A DNA stretch of 58,539 nt, taken from NCBI GenBank assembly GCA_944385705.1, contig CALWYF010000004.1:1-58539 (forward strand). The letters run 5' to 3'. The stretch comes from an uncultured Oscillospiraceae bacterium (lineage in GTDB: Bacteria; Bacillota; Clostridia; Oscillospirales; Oscillospiraceae). Below are positions 7,221 to 15,843 of the stretch, piece by piece (positions within the stretch are counted from its first letter, which is position 1; the number at the start of each line of letters is the position of its first letter). The translations under genes and the position numbers were made by a program. The notes beneath the pieces were generated by a model. The model had not been told where the DNA came from and searched no databases. It was given only the letters and a program-made list of their open reading frames with translations.

Positions 7221-8498
7221 ATGCGGCTTTTGAGATACGGGAGCAGCGGCCCTTCCGTGCAGCTTTTTCAGCTGGCCCTGAACCGGGCCGGCTACGGTCA
7301 GCTGGATACCGACGGTCAATTCGGCAGAGCCACGGAGGCAGCTCTGCGCAGCTTCCAGGCCGCCTCCGGTATAGGCGCCGACGGTATCGCCGGGCCCAGG
7401 ACCCACAGGGCCATACTGCCCTGGTACCTGGGCTATATACTCCACAGAGTCCAGCCGGGAGACAGCGTCTATCTCCTTGCCCGGCGTTACGGCAGCAGCC
7501 AGGAGGCCATATTCCTGGCGAATCCTGGCCTGGAGCCTCTGAACCTCCAGCCGGGTCAGGAGCTGGTGGTGCCTTTTTCTTTCCCGGTGGTGCCCACAGG
7601 CATCAGTTTTTTCTCCGCTCTGGTGGGCTACTGCGTCCGGGGCCTGGCTGCCCGCTATCCTTTCATATCCACCGGAGAGATAGGCCGTAGCGTTATGGGC
7701 CGTCCCCTGTGGCGCTTGAACCTGGGCAGCGGAAAAAACCGGGTGCTGTACAACGCCTGCCACCACGCCAACGAGTGGATATGCACTCCCCTGCTTTTGA
7801 AATTTACCGAGGAGCTTTCAGCCGCCTTTGCCTCGGGAGGGCGCATCTTTTCCCAGAGTGCGGCGGAGCTTCTGGATTACGCCTCGGTGTACATCGTTCC
7901 CGCCGTAAACCCCGACGGGATGGACCTGGCCGCAGGGGAGCTTCAGGACGGGGAGTATTACAACGGCGCCCGGCGCATAGCCGCCGACTACCCCGCCTAT
8001 TCCTTCCCCCAGGGCTGGAAGGCCAACATTAGGGGAGTGGACCTGAATCTCCAGTACCCTGCCGGCTGGGAGCAGGCCAGGGAGATCAAGTTCGGCCAGG
8101 GCATTGTCTCTCCCGCTCCGGCGGACTATGTGGGGCCTTCCGTGCTCTCCGCCCCGGAGGCCCGGGCAATGTACGACTATACTCTGGCCCTGGACCCGGC
8201 CCTGATCCTGGCCTACCACACCCAGGGAAAGGTGATATACTGGAAGTACTTGGACCTGGAGCCTCCGGGCGCCCGGGATATAGCCGGGACCTTTGCCGCC
8301 GTCTCCGGCTACACCGCCGAGGACACTCCCTACGCCTCCGGCTTTGCCGGATACAAGGACTGGTTCATCCAGGATTTTGACCGCCCGGGATACACCATCG
8401 AGGCCGGGCAGGGCGTAAACCCTCTGCCCCTGTCTCAGTTCGACAGTATTTACCGGGATAATTTGGGCATATTGACTATGGGCGCTTTGGTTACTTAG
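7221..8498 (+). CDS. M14 gamma-D-glutamyl-diamino-acid peptidase with PG-binding and LysM domains
   Basis: A 425-aa zinc carboxypeptidase-fold enzyme that cleaves peptidoglycan stem peptides. Domains in order: PG_binding_1 (about 4-66), LysM (about 73-118) and peptidase M14 (about 130-425). The zinc motif HxxE is H182-A-N-E185; a later His (AYHTQGK, about 333) and catalytic Glu (YTIEAGQG, about 394) complete the M14 site. AAAGGGAGG at 7205-7213 fixes ATG 7221. No signal peptide follows this start. The architecture resembles endopeptidase I of sporulating Lysinibacillus sphaericus, so a role in spore-wall or mother-cell peptidoglycan turnover is a reasonable inference. Confidence 0.85.
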   Translation: MRLLRYGSSGPSVQLFQLALNRAGYGQLDTDGQFGRATEAALRSFQAASGIGADGIAGPRTHRAILPWYLGYILHRVQPGDSVYLLARRYGSSQEAIFLANPGLEPLNLQPGQELVVPFSFPVVPTGISFFSALVGYCVRGLAARYPFISTGEIGRSVMGRPLWRLNLGSGKNRVLYNACHHANEWICTPLLLKFTEELSAAFASGGRIFSQSAAELLDYASVYIVPAVNPDGMDLAAGELQDGEYYNGARRIAADYPAYSFPQGWKANIRGVDLNLQYPAGWEQAREIKFGQGIVSPAPADYVGPSVLSAPEARAMYDYTLALDPALILAYHTQGKVIYWKYLDLEPPGARDIAGTFAAVSGYTAEDTPYASGFAGYKDWFIQDFDRPGYTIEAGQGVNPLPLSQFDSIYRDNLGILTMGALVT

Positions 8499-8555
8499 GA
8501 CTATACAAGAGCTCTCTTATATAGTATCATGTGGGACGGAAAGGAGGGCTCAAAC

Positions 8556-9173
8556 ATGAACATACTTCTCTATGCTCTTATAGTTTTTCTGTCCTACCTG
8601 CTGGGCTGTTCCAACATGGCCCTGTATCTGTCCAAGCTCAACGGTGTGGATATGCGCGCAGGCGGCTCCAAGAACCTGGGCGCCTCCAATGCCATGGTGC
8701 TTATGGGCTGGCGCTTTGGGGTGCTGGTGGGCATCCACGATATCGGCAAGGCCGTGCTGGCCGTGGCCCTGGCCCGGCATTTTGCCGGATACCTGCCGGG
8801 CATCACCGCTGCCGCAGGGGTTGCCTGCGTCCTGGGACACATTTTCCCCTTCTATCTCCGCTTCAGGGGAGGCAAGGGCTTTGCCTCCTATCTGGGCATG
8901 ACTCTGGCCCTTAACTGGAAGTTCGCCCTGATAGTTCTGCTCATAGTGGTGCTGGTAACATTCATAAGCGACTACATTGTGGTGGGCACCGTTACCACCG
9001 TGCTGATAGTTCCGGCCTACACCGCTCTCACCGGCAGCCTGCTTCTGGCAGCCATACTCTCCCTGGCCACCGCGGCCATACTCTTCAAACACCGGGAGAA
9101 TTTCCTTCGCATCTGCCAGGGAACGGAGATCGGCCTGCGCCGGGCCCACCGGGGCGACCACAGGCAGAGATAG
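8556..9173 (+). CDS. plsY: Glycerol-3-phosphate acyltransferase PlsY
   Basis: A 205-aa membrane enzyme that transfers acyl from acyl-phosphate to glycerol-3-phosphate, the first step of phospholipid synthesis. Family motifs are visible in order: GGSKNLGASNAM near 31-42, a motif-2 region with HDIGKAVLAV, and GHIFPFYLRFRGGKGF. There are about five hydrophobic segments. AAGGAGGG at 8541-8548 selects ATG 8556 over earlier in-frame codons. It lies 57 bp after the peptidase gene and may be co-transcribed with it. Confidence 0.92.
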   Translation: MNILLYALIVFLSYLLGCSNMALYLSKLNGVDMRAGGSKNLGASNAMVLMGWRFGVLVGIHDIGKAVLAVALARHFAGYLPGITAAAGVACVLGHIFPFYLRFRGGKGFASYLGMTLALNWKFALIVLLIVVLVTFISDYIVVGTVTTVLIVPAYTALTGSLLLAAILSLATAAILFKHRENFLRICQGTEIGLRRAHRGDHRQR

Positions 9174-9217
9174 ACTCTGCCCGGCTCTACGTCCTATAGT
9201 CCCCCACGTATAAATCT

Positions 9218-9251
9218 ATCCGGGCTGCGTCCTGAAACGCAAAGCCCGGAT
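9218..9251 (+). terminator. Possible terminator after plsY
   Basis: A stem ATCCGGGCT / AGCCCGGAT is followed by ATTTCTATATA. The T-run is weak. Confidence 0.5.
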
Positions 9252-9277
9252 ATTTCTATATACACCGCCTTCTTTTC

Positions 9278-9306
9278 TTTACAAAAGTCCTCAGCTCTAA
9301 TATAAT
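9278..9306 (+). promoter_or_regulatory. Sigma-A promoter of the secreted protein gene
   Basis: TTTACA (9278-9283), exactly 17 bp, then TATAAT (9301-9306), 45 bp upstream of the start codon. Confidence 0.8.
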
Positions 9307-9350
9307 ATTGTATATATGCCCCGGCCAATTTGCTATCTGGAGGGATATCT

Positions 9351-10757
9351 ATGAAAAAACTGCTTTCCGCCCTACTGGCTCTCGCCTTGATTTTTTCCAT
9401 AAGCGGCAGCAGCTTTTCCGCCTATGCCGCCACTCAGACCGCTAAAAAGAAGAGCAGCTCCCAGGCCTCCCGGGACTACCGGGAAAACGTAGTGGACTCC
9501 TCTCTTCTGTTTTATAAAAACGGAGTTATATTCTGGGGCTATGAGAACAGCCTGTGCAGCGCCCTTTTGGATGAGGACGGCATCCCTTACGACTATCTCT
9601 CCGAGGGGCGGCTGTCCTCCGATGTGTCCTACATCGCCCTGGACGAGGACCATATATACATGGCCACTGAGGACGGTCTGGTGCGCCTGTCCATGGAGGA
9701 GTCCGCCCAGGACAAAAGCTACATGAAGGTCCTGGACGACCACGACCTGAGCCACGGCTTCCAAATGGATGAAGAGGACATTTTCTTCCTCTACGGCAGC
9801 AGTCTGTACAAGCTGCCCAAGGAAGGCGGAGAAAGCAAAGTTCTTGAGAAGGATATAGAGTGCTTCCAGCTCACCGATGCCGGCGTATACTGTCTCAACG
9901 GGGAGGGTGCGCTCATCCTGGTGAGTCTGGACGGCAAGGAGAGGAAGACCCTGGCAGAGCTGGACAGTCAGGGCCAGCTGGGCATTTTCCTGGATAAGGC
10001 CTACATCACCACCGGGGACGATGACGACTACATATATGTATACGACCTGGGACAGGACAGCTGGGAAGAGCTGGATCTGGAGGAGGATATCTCCCCCTAT
10101 TCCCCGGTGTGGGTGACGGGGGACAGCCTGTACTACAAAGCGGACAAAGGCCAGCTGCACCTGATAGATCTGCAGACCGGCAAGGACTCCCAGTGCCCCA
10201 ACAGCCTATCTTTGCCCGACTATGACGAGGGCTTCCTGCTGGGGAACATGATATACTACAAGCTCGCTGAGCGCCTCTTCTGGATGGAGCCGGAGGGAGA
10301 CCTCTCTCAGGACATCGAGATCGACAAGGCCCTCAGCAGCGGAGCTTCCGCCTCTGCTTCCGGAGACTACGACATTGCCCAGGACATCAGTCTCCGCTCC
10401 AGCCAGGGGCTGGCTCGTCTGGAGACGGCCTATTTCACCCTCTATCTTCCCTCGGGGACGGGATTGGAATATTCCGTTCACGGCAAGAACTCCATCGGCA
10501 TTTACTACGGCCCGGCCAGGGAGGCGGGCTACGGCGGCAATCTGGTCACCATCACGGCCTATGACCTGGACGACGACAGCTACAAGGACCTGCCCCATTA
10601 CACCGTGGCCGGCACCGACGGCAGCAAGCGCTATATAGCCATGTTCCCCACCGACCTGCAATACAGCCCGGAGACCGAGACCGGCTACAGGGAAATGCTG
10701 GAATACCTGCTGGAGATAGACCAGAATAATGCCGACAGTCCCTTTTTCTGCGGTTGA
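9351..10757 (+). CDS. Secreted protein of unknown function, possibly beta-propeller
   Basis: A 468-aa protein with a clear Sec signal peptide (MKKLLSALLALALIFSIS, cleavage near SAYA-AT). The following region has repeating short blocks of the type Y-hydrophobic-D...I-Y/L...G (for example YIALDEDHIYMATEDGLVRL and LYKLPKEGG), as in DUF5050-like beta-propellers. The last 100 residues form a separate segment (FTLYLPSGTGLEYSV...). It is very acidic. No catalytic motif is seen. AGGGATATCT precedes the ATG. It has its own promoter and terminator, so it is monocistronic. The fold is inferred from the repeat rhythm only. Confidence 0.75.
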   Translation: MKKLLSALLALALIFSISGSSFSAYAATQTAKKKSSSQASRDYRENVVDSSLLFYKNGVIFWGYENSLCSALLDEDGIPYDYLSEGRLSSDVSYIALDEDHIYMATEDGLVRLSMEESAQDKSYMKVLDDHDLSHGFQMDEEDIFFLYGSSLYKLPKEGGESKVLEKDIECFQLTDAGVYCLNGEGALILVSLDGKERKTLAELDSQGQLGIFLDKAYITTGDDDDYIYVYDLGQDSWEELDLEEDISPYSPVWVTGDSLYYKADKGQLHLIDLQTGKDSQCPNSLSLPDYDEGFLLGNMIYYKLAERLFWMEPEGDLSQDIEIDKALSSGASASASGDYDIAQDISLRSSQGLARLETAYFTLYLPSGTGLEYSVHGKNSIGIYYGPAREAGYGGNLVTITAYDLDDDSYKDLPHYTVAGTDGSKRYIAMFPTDLQYSPETETGYREMLEYLLEIDQNNADSPFFCG

Positions 10758-10800
10758 GCCGCCCTGCGCAGGGTGAAAAACGAAAAGCCTTTAAACATGT

Positions 10801-10840
10801 CTCCCGCCGGGAAATTCCCGGCGGGAGAGTTTTTGTTTTT
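10801..10840 (+). terminator. Terminator after the secreted protein gene
   Basis: A perfect 11-bp stem CTCCCGCCGGG / CCCGGCGGGAG is followed by AGTTTTTGTTTTT. It also lies just past the stop of the converging spoIVB gene. Confidence 0.9.
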
Positions 10841-10844
10841 CAGT

Positions 10845-11837
10845 TTATGCTGCCTTGTCCTGGATGCCCGCCGCTCTCAGCATGTCGTTTATGCTCACGG
10901 CATAGCCCCGGCTGGGATCGTTGACAAACACATGGGTCACAGCTCCCACCAGCTTGCCGTTTTGTATCAGAGGGCTGCCGGACATGCCCTGGACTATGCC
11001 CCCGGTCTTCTCCAGCAGCTCCGGGTCGGTGACGCTGATAAGGGCGTGCTCCCCGCTGCTGTCCCTATAGATGCGGTTTATCTCCACCTGGTATTCCCCG
11101 GTGACCCGACCGCTGAGGGTGGATATCATGGTGGCCGGGCCTGTGGCCATGGGGCCGCTCTCTATCTTACGGCTGCCCAAAGTTCCGTAGCTCTCACCGA
11201 AAATACCGCAGTCGGTGTTCAGCTCTATGCTGCCCAGGGTCTTGCCCATGTCGGCGCAGCCGTTGAGCTCCCCGGGAGCGCCCACGGCCCCGGGATTTAT
11301 GCCGATTATCTGAGCGTCGCAGATGCTGCCCTGGTCAAGGGGCAGGCGTATGCCGCTGTCGGAATCGCAGACGCTGTGGCCCAGGGCGCCGTAGACTCCG
11401 CTCTCCGGGTCCTGAAAGGTGACGGTGCCTATGCCGGTCACTCCGTCTCTCAGCCACATGCCCAGCAGCCACTGGCCTTCTGCGGAACGGGCCGGCTGCA
11501 CCTTCATGTTCATGGCCCTCTCGTTTCGCTCCAGCTCCAGCTCAACGGGAGCGCCCTGAGCCTGTCCCACCGCCGCTATCACGTCGGCGGCCTTGCTCAC
11601 AGTCTGCCCTCCGGCTTTCAATATGACGTCGCCCTGCTGCACGCCCGCATCCTTGGCAGGGGAGCAGCTGCCCTCCGCCGTCTCCACCTGGGAAAGGCCC
11701 GCCACCAGCACGCCTTTCATACTTATCTGTACCCCTACCACCTGGCCGCCTAAGAGCAGCTCTTGGGCAAAGGCGGGCACCGTGAGACAGCTGACGACAA
11801 ACAGCGTCCACAGCGCCGTAATTATTGTTTTTTTCAT
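10845..11837 (-). CDS. spoIVB: SpoIVB serine peptidase (sporulation stage IV)
   Basis: A 330-aa S55 peptidase. In endospore formers it is made in the forespore, secreted into the intermembrane space and triggers the SpoIVFB step that activates sigma-K. An N-terminal hydrophobic signal/anchor (MKKTIITALWTLFVVSCL) is followed by a PDZ region (about 30-115: KDAGVQQGDVILKAGG) and the peptidase domain. Catalytic elements are visible: GALGHSV (His), GMSGSP (Ser) and the C-terminal VNDPSRGYAVSI (Asp region). GGGAGGG five bases before ATG 11837 sets the start. A CATACTG element about 60 bp upstream is reminiscent of a sigma-G -10, but no convincing -35 accompanies it. Confidence 0.92.
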   Translation of the reverse strand: MKKTIITALWTLFVVSCLTVPAFAQELLLGGQVVGVQISMKGVLVAGLSQVETAEGSCSPAKDAGVQQGDVILKAGGQTVSKAADVIAAVGQAQGAPVELELERNERAMNMKVQPARSAEGQWLLGMWLRDGVTGIGTVTFQDPESGVYGALGHSVCDSDSGIRLPLDQGSICDAQIIGINPGAVGAPGELNGCADMGKTLGSIELNTDCGIFGESYGTLGSRKIESGPMATGPATMISTLSGRVTGEYQVEINRIYRDSSGEHALISVTDPELLEKTGGIVQGMSGSPLIQNGKLVGAVTHVFVNDPSRGYAVSINDMLRAAGIQDKAA

Positions 11838-12054
11838 GTTTTCCCTCCCGCACATTTCATCGCATGATTCAGTATGTGCTTTGCGGGGGAAAAATAAAGC
11901 CGGGGATGCCTGTAAAAAATCCTATTTTTTTACACTTTCTCCCGGCCTTTTCATTATATATGCTTTTCTGTCAAGGGCATTTTATGCTTTTTTGTTTTTT
12001 ATTACAGATACTGAAAATTTTTCCAGACTGTGGAAACATGGTTTCTCTGATATT

Positions 12055-12096
12055 CCCCCGGACGGCACTGTTCCGAAGCCGTCCGGGGGATTTTTT
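12055..12096 (+). terminator. Hairpin with plus-strand T-run between two minus-strand genes
   Basis: A strong CCCCCGGACGGC stem with an 11-nt loop is followed by ATTTTTT in the plus direction. It lies after the stop of the second adaptor gene, but on the minus strand it is followed by AATATCAG rather than a T-run. It is therefore best oriented for a plus-strand transcript, although no plus-strand gene is visible upstream. Confidence 0.5.
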
Positions 12097-12104
12097 CATT
12101 TTAT

Positions 12105-14645
12105 TTACCGTTCAAAAGGCGGTTCCATGTCCGGCATATCGGAGGAGCTGCCGCCGTCATACCAGGCGTAGTAGACCTCCCCGCCCTCCTCCAGGCCGGA
12201 GAGCAGCTGCACATACTCCCCGTCGGAGACTCCGGTGGTCACCGCCACCGGGTCCGTCAGGCTGCCGCTGTCCTCATCGCAGCCGGTATAGACCACGTCC
12301 TGACTGCCCTCCTTGCCCAAAGCCGCCACCGGCACGCACAGCACCTGGCCGGATGTGCCCAGGGAGATGGAGGCGGAGGCGCTCATGCCCGGCAGCATGT
12401 CGCCGCTCTTTTCCACCGTCAGCTCCACGGCAAACTTGCTGTTGCCGCCCTCATTCTCGCCGGTATTGGCTATGCCGGTGACCGTGGCTTCAAACTGCTC
12501 GCCCCCCAGGGCGTCCACGCTTATCACCGCCGCCTGGCCCAGGCTGATGCCGGAGATGTCCAGCTCATCCACCTGTATCTCCAGGCTCATGTGCTCCTGG
12601 GAAGTGACGGAGGCGATGCTCACTTCCTCCAGGCTGTAGAGCTGATAGCTCTCCTCCTGGCTCGCAGAGCCGCCGGCACTGCTACCTCCCGACATGCCGC
12701 CCATGACTCCGCTCATACCGCCCATGCCGGACATGCCGCCTTCCATGCCGCCCTGGTCCGGAGCCTGGCCGCCGCTCTCCGGCAGCTTGCTCACAAGCAC
12801 CGGCTGCCCGGCTTCGTCAGTAACCAGGAGCACGTTGTCCCCCGGGTTCAGGCCCGTCAGGTCCAGAGCCGAGGCATCATAGCTCTTCTCCACCGTCAGG
12901 TCCGCATCCCTCACCGTCACCGAGGGCAGGGAGCTCAGGTCCGTTATGGTATAGGAATAGGGGGTCTGCATCACCTTGATGCTGCCGCTGCTTATCTCCG
13001 TCAGCTTTGCGGCGTAGCCGTAGTAGCTGGCGGAAGGCTGGCTCTGCTCGGCGCTCACCGTGAGGTTCAGGCTGGTCTGGGCCCCGCCGCCGCTGTCGGC
13101 GGTGAAGCCCACGGTGAGAGTATAGCTGCCGGCGGCGGCGGGGGTACCGGAGATGAGGCCGGTGGAGGCATCCAGGCTCAATCCCTCAGGCAGGCCCTGA
13201 ACGCTCCAGCTGCCGCTGACGGCTTCCGTGCCGTCGGAGGCGGAGAGCTGGGCGCTGTAGCTCTGGCCCACGGTGGCTCCCGGCAGGGCCGTGGTGGTGA
13301 TGCTTATCTGCCCGCCTGTGTCTCCGCCGGGTTCAGGCTCCGGTTCTCCCTCGGGTTCGGGCTCCGTGCCGCCGCCTTCTCCTTCCACGCCGCCCAGAGG
13401 CTGGGTATTGCCCACGGTGGGCTGAGTGCCGTCTTCGATGGGCTGGGTGTCGCCCTCTGCGGCGCTGAGGAGGACGATGCCGCCGGTGCTGCCGGAGGCA
13501 AAGCTGCGGCTCACCAGGGGACTTGCCACAAGGCCGCCGGTGCTGCCCTGGGCGGAAAGGAGCATATAGCTGCCCTCCTCATCCACGCCGGTGACTATGC
13601 CGTCGCAGGGGGCGGTCACCGTCCGGCTTTCATACAGCGAAAACAGCTCCTGCATCAGCTCCTCGTAGTCCCGGTGCTCATCCACCAGCAGCTGGTATTC
13701 CGCGCTGTGGCCGGTGTTCTCCAGGCCAAAAAGGCTCTGGCCCTCATAGACCTGCTGCCCGGCCTGGATATACACATAGGACACATCCCCGGTATAGGCG
13801 GTGACTTTCCAGGGGCTGTTTATATACAGCTCCCCGCTGCCCAGGCTCTCCCCCTCTTCGGTGTACAGGGAGACTTTCGTCCCCGGCTCGTAGTCATCGT
13901 CCTCCACGGTGACGGTGAGAATGCCCTCCACATTGGATTTCACGCTGCCTTCCACCTGGCTGCCGTCAGGGAAGCTCACCAGGACCTTTTCCCCGGACCT
14001 CAGGGCGCTGTCCGTCTCGGTCTCAACGGCCATAAGGCCGTCCAGGCTCAGCACCGCCAGGGCTCCCTTGTCCAGCATCAGCTCCGACACCGAGTCCCCC
14101 GCCTGGGCATAGACCTGCTTCACCAGGCCCGCAGCCCCGGAGGAGACGGTCTGGGTATCCGCCTCGCTGCTGAGTGCGCTTATCTCCTCCGACAGATAGT
14201 CCAGGCTGTCCTGCACCGAGGCTATGGCGCTCATGACGCTGACGGAGTCCACCCGGGCCACGGCCTGGCCCTCTTCCACGCTGTCCCCGTTTTTCACCAG
14301 GTATTCTTCTATCTTCACGCCCTCAGGTACGGTGACGCTCACCGCCGCCTCCCCGGACAGCTGGCCGCCCCCCAGCACCTGGGTCTCCAGCTCCCGGAGC
14401 TGGGCCTGGTCGGAGACTATGCTGGCCTGGGGCTCATCGGCGGAGCTGCGGCTGGCCGCCATGGGCATTACCGCCAGCAGCAGCACCAGTGCCCCGGCGC
14501 AGCCCCAGGCGATATACTTTCTCCGGGTTGCCCCAGGGAGCTTCCCCTTCTCCGGCTGGGAGGCTGCGCTCCCGGCCCGGCGGTGCTCGGGGAGCTTTTT
14601 CAGGGTCTCGAGGCTCTTCTTCACTTTTTCAAAAAATCCTTCCAT
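12105..14645 (-). CDS. Periplasmic-adaptor/HlyD-type membrane fusion protein with Ig-like insertion
   Basis: An 846-aa protein with a cytoplasmic N-terminus and one TM (about 44-65), then a biotinyl-lipoyl-like half (VSVTVPEGVKIEEYLVKNGDSVEEGQAVARV). A low-complexity Gly/Glu/Pro linker leads to a He_PIG/Ig-like domain (about 445-525: LPGATVGQSYSAQLSASDG ... GLISGTPAAAGSYTLTV). A Met/Gly/Ser-rich stretch (about 640-665) and a C-terminal beta-barrel with the adaptor hallmark (LPGMSASASISLG, VLCVPVAAL) follow. It is about twice the length of MacA-type adaptors. The start is ATG 14645, with GGAGG embedded in the permease stop region. It is the last gene of the cluster. Confidence 0.82.
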   Translation of the reverse strand: MEGFFEKVKKSLETLKKLPEHRRAGSAASQPEKGKLPGATRRKYIAWGCAGALVLLLAVMPMAASRSSADEPQASIVSDQAQLRELETQVLGGGQLSGEAAVSVTVPEGVKIEEYLVKNGDSVEEGQAVARVDSVSVMSAIASVQDSLDYLSEEISALSSEADTQTVSSGAAGLVKQVYAQAGDSVSELMLDKGALAVLSLDGLMAVETETDSALRSGEKVLVSFPDGSQVEGSVKSNVEGILTVTVEDDDYEPGTKVSLYTEEGESLGSGELYINSPWKVTAYTGDVSYVYIQAGQQVYEGQSLFGLENTGHSAEYQLLVDEHRDYEELMQELFSLYESRTVTAPCDGIVTGVDEEGSYMLLSAQGSTGGLVASPLVSRSFASGSTGGIVLLSAAEGDTQPIEDGTQPTVGNTQPLGGVEGEGGGTEPEPEGEPEPEPGGDTGGQISITTTALPGATVGQSYSAQLSASDGTEAVSGSWSVQGLPEGLSLDASTGLISGTPAAAGSYTLTVGFTADSGGGAQTSLNLTVSAEQSQPSASYYGYAAKLTEISSGSIKVMQTPYSYTITDLSSLPSVTVRDADLTVEKSYDASALDLTGLNPGDNVLLVTDEAGQPVLVSKLPESGGQAPDQGGMEGGMSGMGGMSGVMGGMSGGSSAGGSASQEESYQLYSLEEVSIASVTSQEHMSLEIQVDELDISGISLGQAAVISVDALGGEQFEATVTGIANTGENEGGNSKFAVELTVEKSGDMLPGMSASASISLGTSGQVLCVPVAALGKEGSQDVVYTGCDEDSGSLTDPVAVTTGVSDGEYVQLLSGLEEGGEVYYAWYDGGSSSDMPDMEPPFER

Positions 14646-14649
14646 GGTC

Positions 14650-15843
14650 TCAACCTCCATAGTGCAGGGCGTCGATGGGCTTCATCCTGGCCGCCTTGTT
14701 GGCGGGGTACAGGCCGAAGACCAGGCCGATTATAAAGCAGAAGACAACCGCTATCAGCACCACCGGCAGGTTCAGGCTGAAAGACATATCCAGGCTGGCC
14801 ACCACGGTGTTCACTATCTGCAATATGGCCCAGCTGAGGAAGATGCCCAGGCAGCAGCCCATCATGCACAGCACCACCGCCTCCATGAGAAACTGGGTGA
14901 GTATGGCCCGGCGGTTGGCCCCTATGGCCTTGCGTATGCCTATCTCCCGGGTGCGCTCGGTGACGGTGACCAGCATGATATTCATTATGCCTATGCCGCC
15001 CACCACCAGGGATATGCCCGCTATGCCTCCCAGCATCACCGTGAGCATGGAGGTGACGGAGCTCATGGTCTCCTCCAGGGCGTCCTGGGAGCTTATCTCA
15101 AAGGCCTCGTCGTCCTCATCAAAGCGCTCCATCAGCAGCCGGGTCATGGTCTGCTCCGCCTCTTCCACGGTGTGGCCCTCCCCGGCGCTGACATAGAAGC
15201 TCTCTATCTCCGCCGGGGCGGTGGTGGACAGGCGCACCAGAGAGGAATAGGGGAGATAGGCCACCATGCTGCCGGAGGAAAAGACTCTGGTGAGATTGTT
15301 GTCGTCATCCGCCAGCACTCCTATCACGGTATATTTTGTGCCGTTCAGGTTCAGCGCCTGACCCACGCAGTCGGTATAGCCGATGAGCTCCTCCGCCGCA
15401 GTCTCGTTTATCACGCAGACATAGCTGTGATTCTCCTGGTCGGCGTCCTTCAGCCAGCGGCCCATGGACAGCTGCAGGCCCTGGATGTCATAGTACTCGG
15501 CGGTGGTGCCGTAGAGGGTGAGGCTGCCGCTGCCCTCGCTGCCGGAGCCCTGGGCCGTGTCGGAGATATAGGGGGCGATGAGCCCCAGGGTCTCCTCCTC
15601 GTCCAGCCAGGTCTCCAGGGTCTCCGTATCTACGGGCTTGCCCTTGTCCTCCTCTATGGTCACGGTGAGCAGGTTGCTGCCCAGGCCGGAGATGGTGTCG
15701 GTTACGGAGCTGGTGGCTCCGCTCACCAGGCTCACCAGCACCACCAGGGCCATGACGCCGATGATGATGCCCAGCATGGTGAGTATGGCCCTCAGCTTGT
15801 TGGAGCCTATGGAGCGCAGAGCCATTTTCAATGACAGCGTCAT
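14650..15843 (-). CDS. MacB-like ABC transporter permease
   Basis: A 397-aa FtsX/MacB-family permease: one N-terminal TM (MALRSIGSNKLRAILTMLGIIIGVMALVVLVSL), a large extracytoplasmic MacB core domain (about 45-270) and three C-terminal TMs, the first of which follows VTERTREIGIRKAIGA. It is a mechanotransmission-type exporter subunit, working with the ATPase upstream (4-bp ATGA overlap) and the adaptors. Substrates of Gram-positive relatives include peptides and antibiotics; none can be assigned here. Confidence 0.92.
   Translation of the reverse strand: MTLSLKMALRSIGSNKLRAILTMLGIIIGVMALVVLVSLVSGATSSVTDTISGLGSNLLTVTIEEDKGKPVDTETLETWLDEEETLGLIAPYISDTAQGSGSEGSGSLTLYGTTAEYYDIQGLQLSMGRWLKDADQENHSYVCVINETAAEELIGYTDCVGQALNLNGTKYTVIGVLADDDNNLTRVFSSGSMVAYLPYSSLVRLSTTAPAEIESFYVSAGEGHTVEEAEQTMTRLLMERFDEDDEAFEISSQDALEETMSSVTSMLTVMLGGIAGISLVVGGIGIMNIMLVTVTERTREIGIRKAIGANRRAILTQFLMEAVVLCMMGCCLGIFLSWAILQIVNTVVASLDMSFSLNLPVVLIAVVFCFIIGLVFGLYPANKAARMKPIDALHYGG

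Noticed and set aside
12591-14735. 714-codon plus-strand open frame opposite the second adaptor
   Set aside because: A shadow frame caused by GC-rich codon use; Ala/Gly/His-rich without domains, and no ribosome site.
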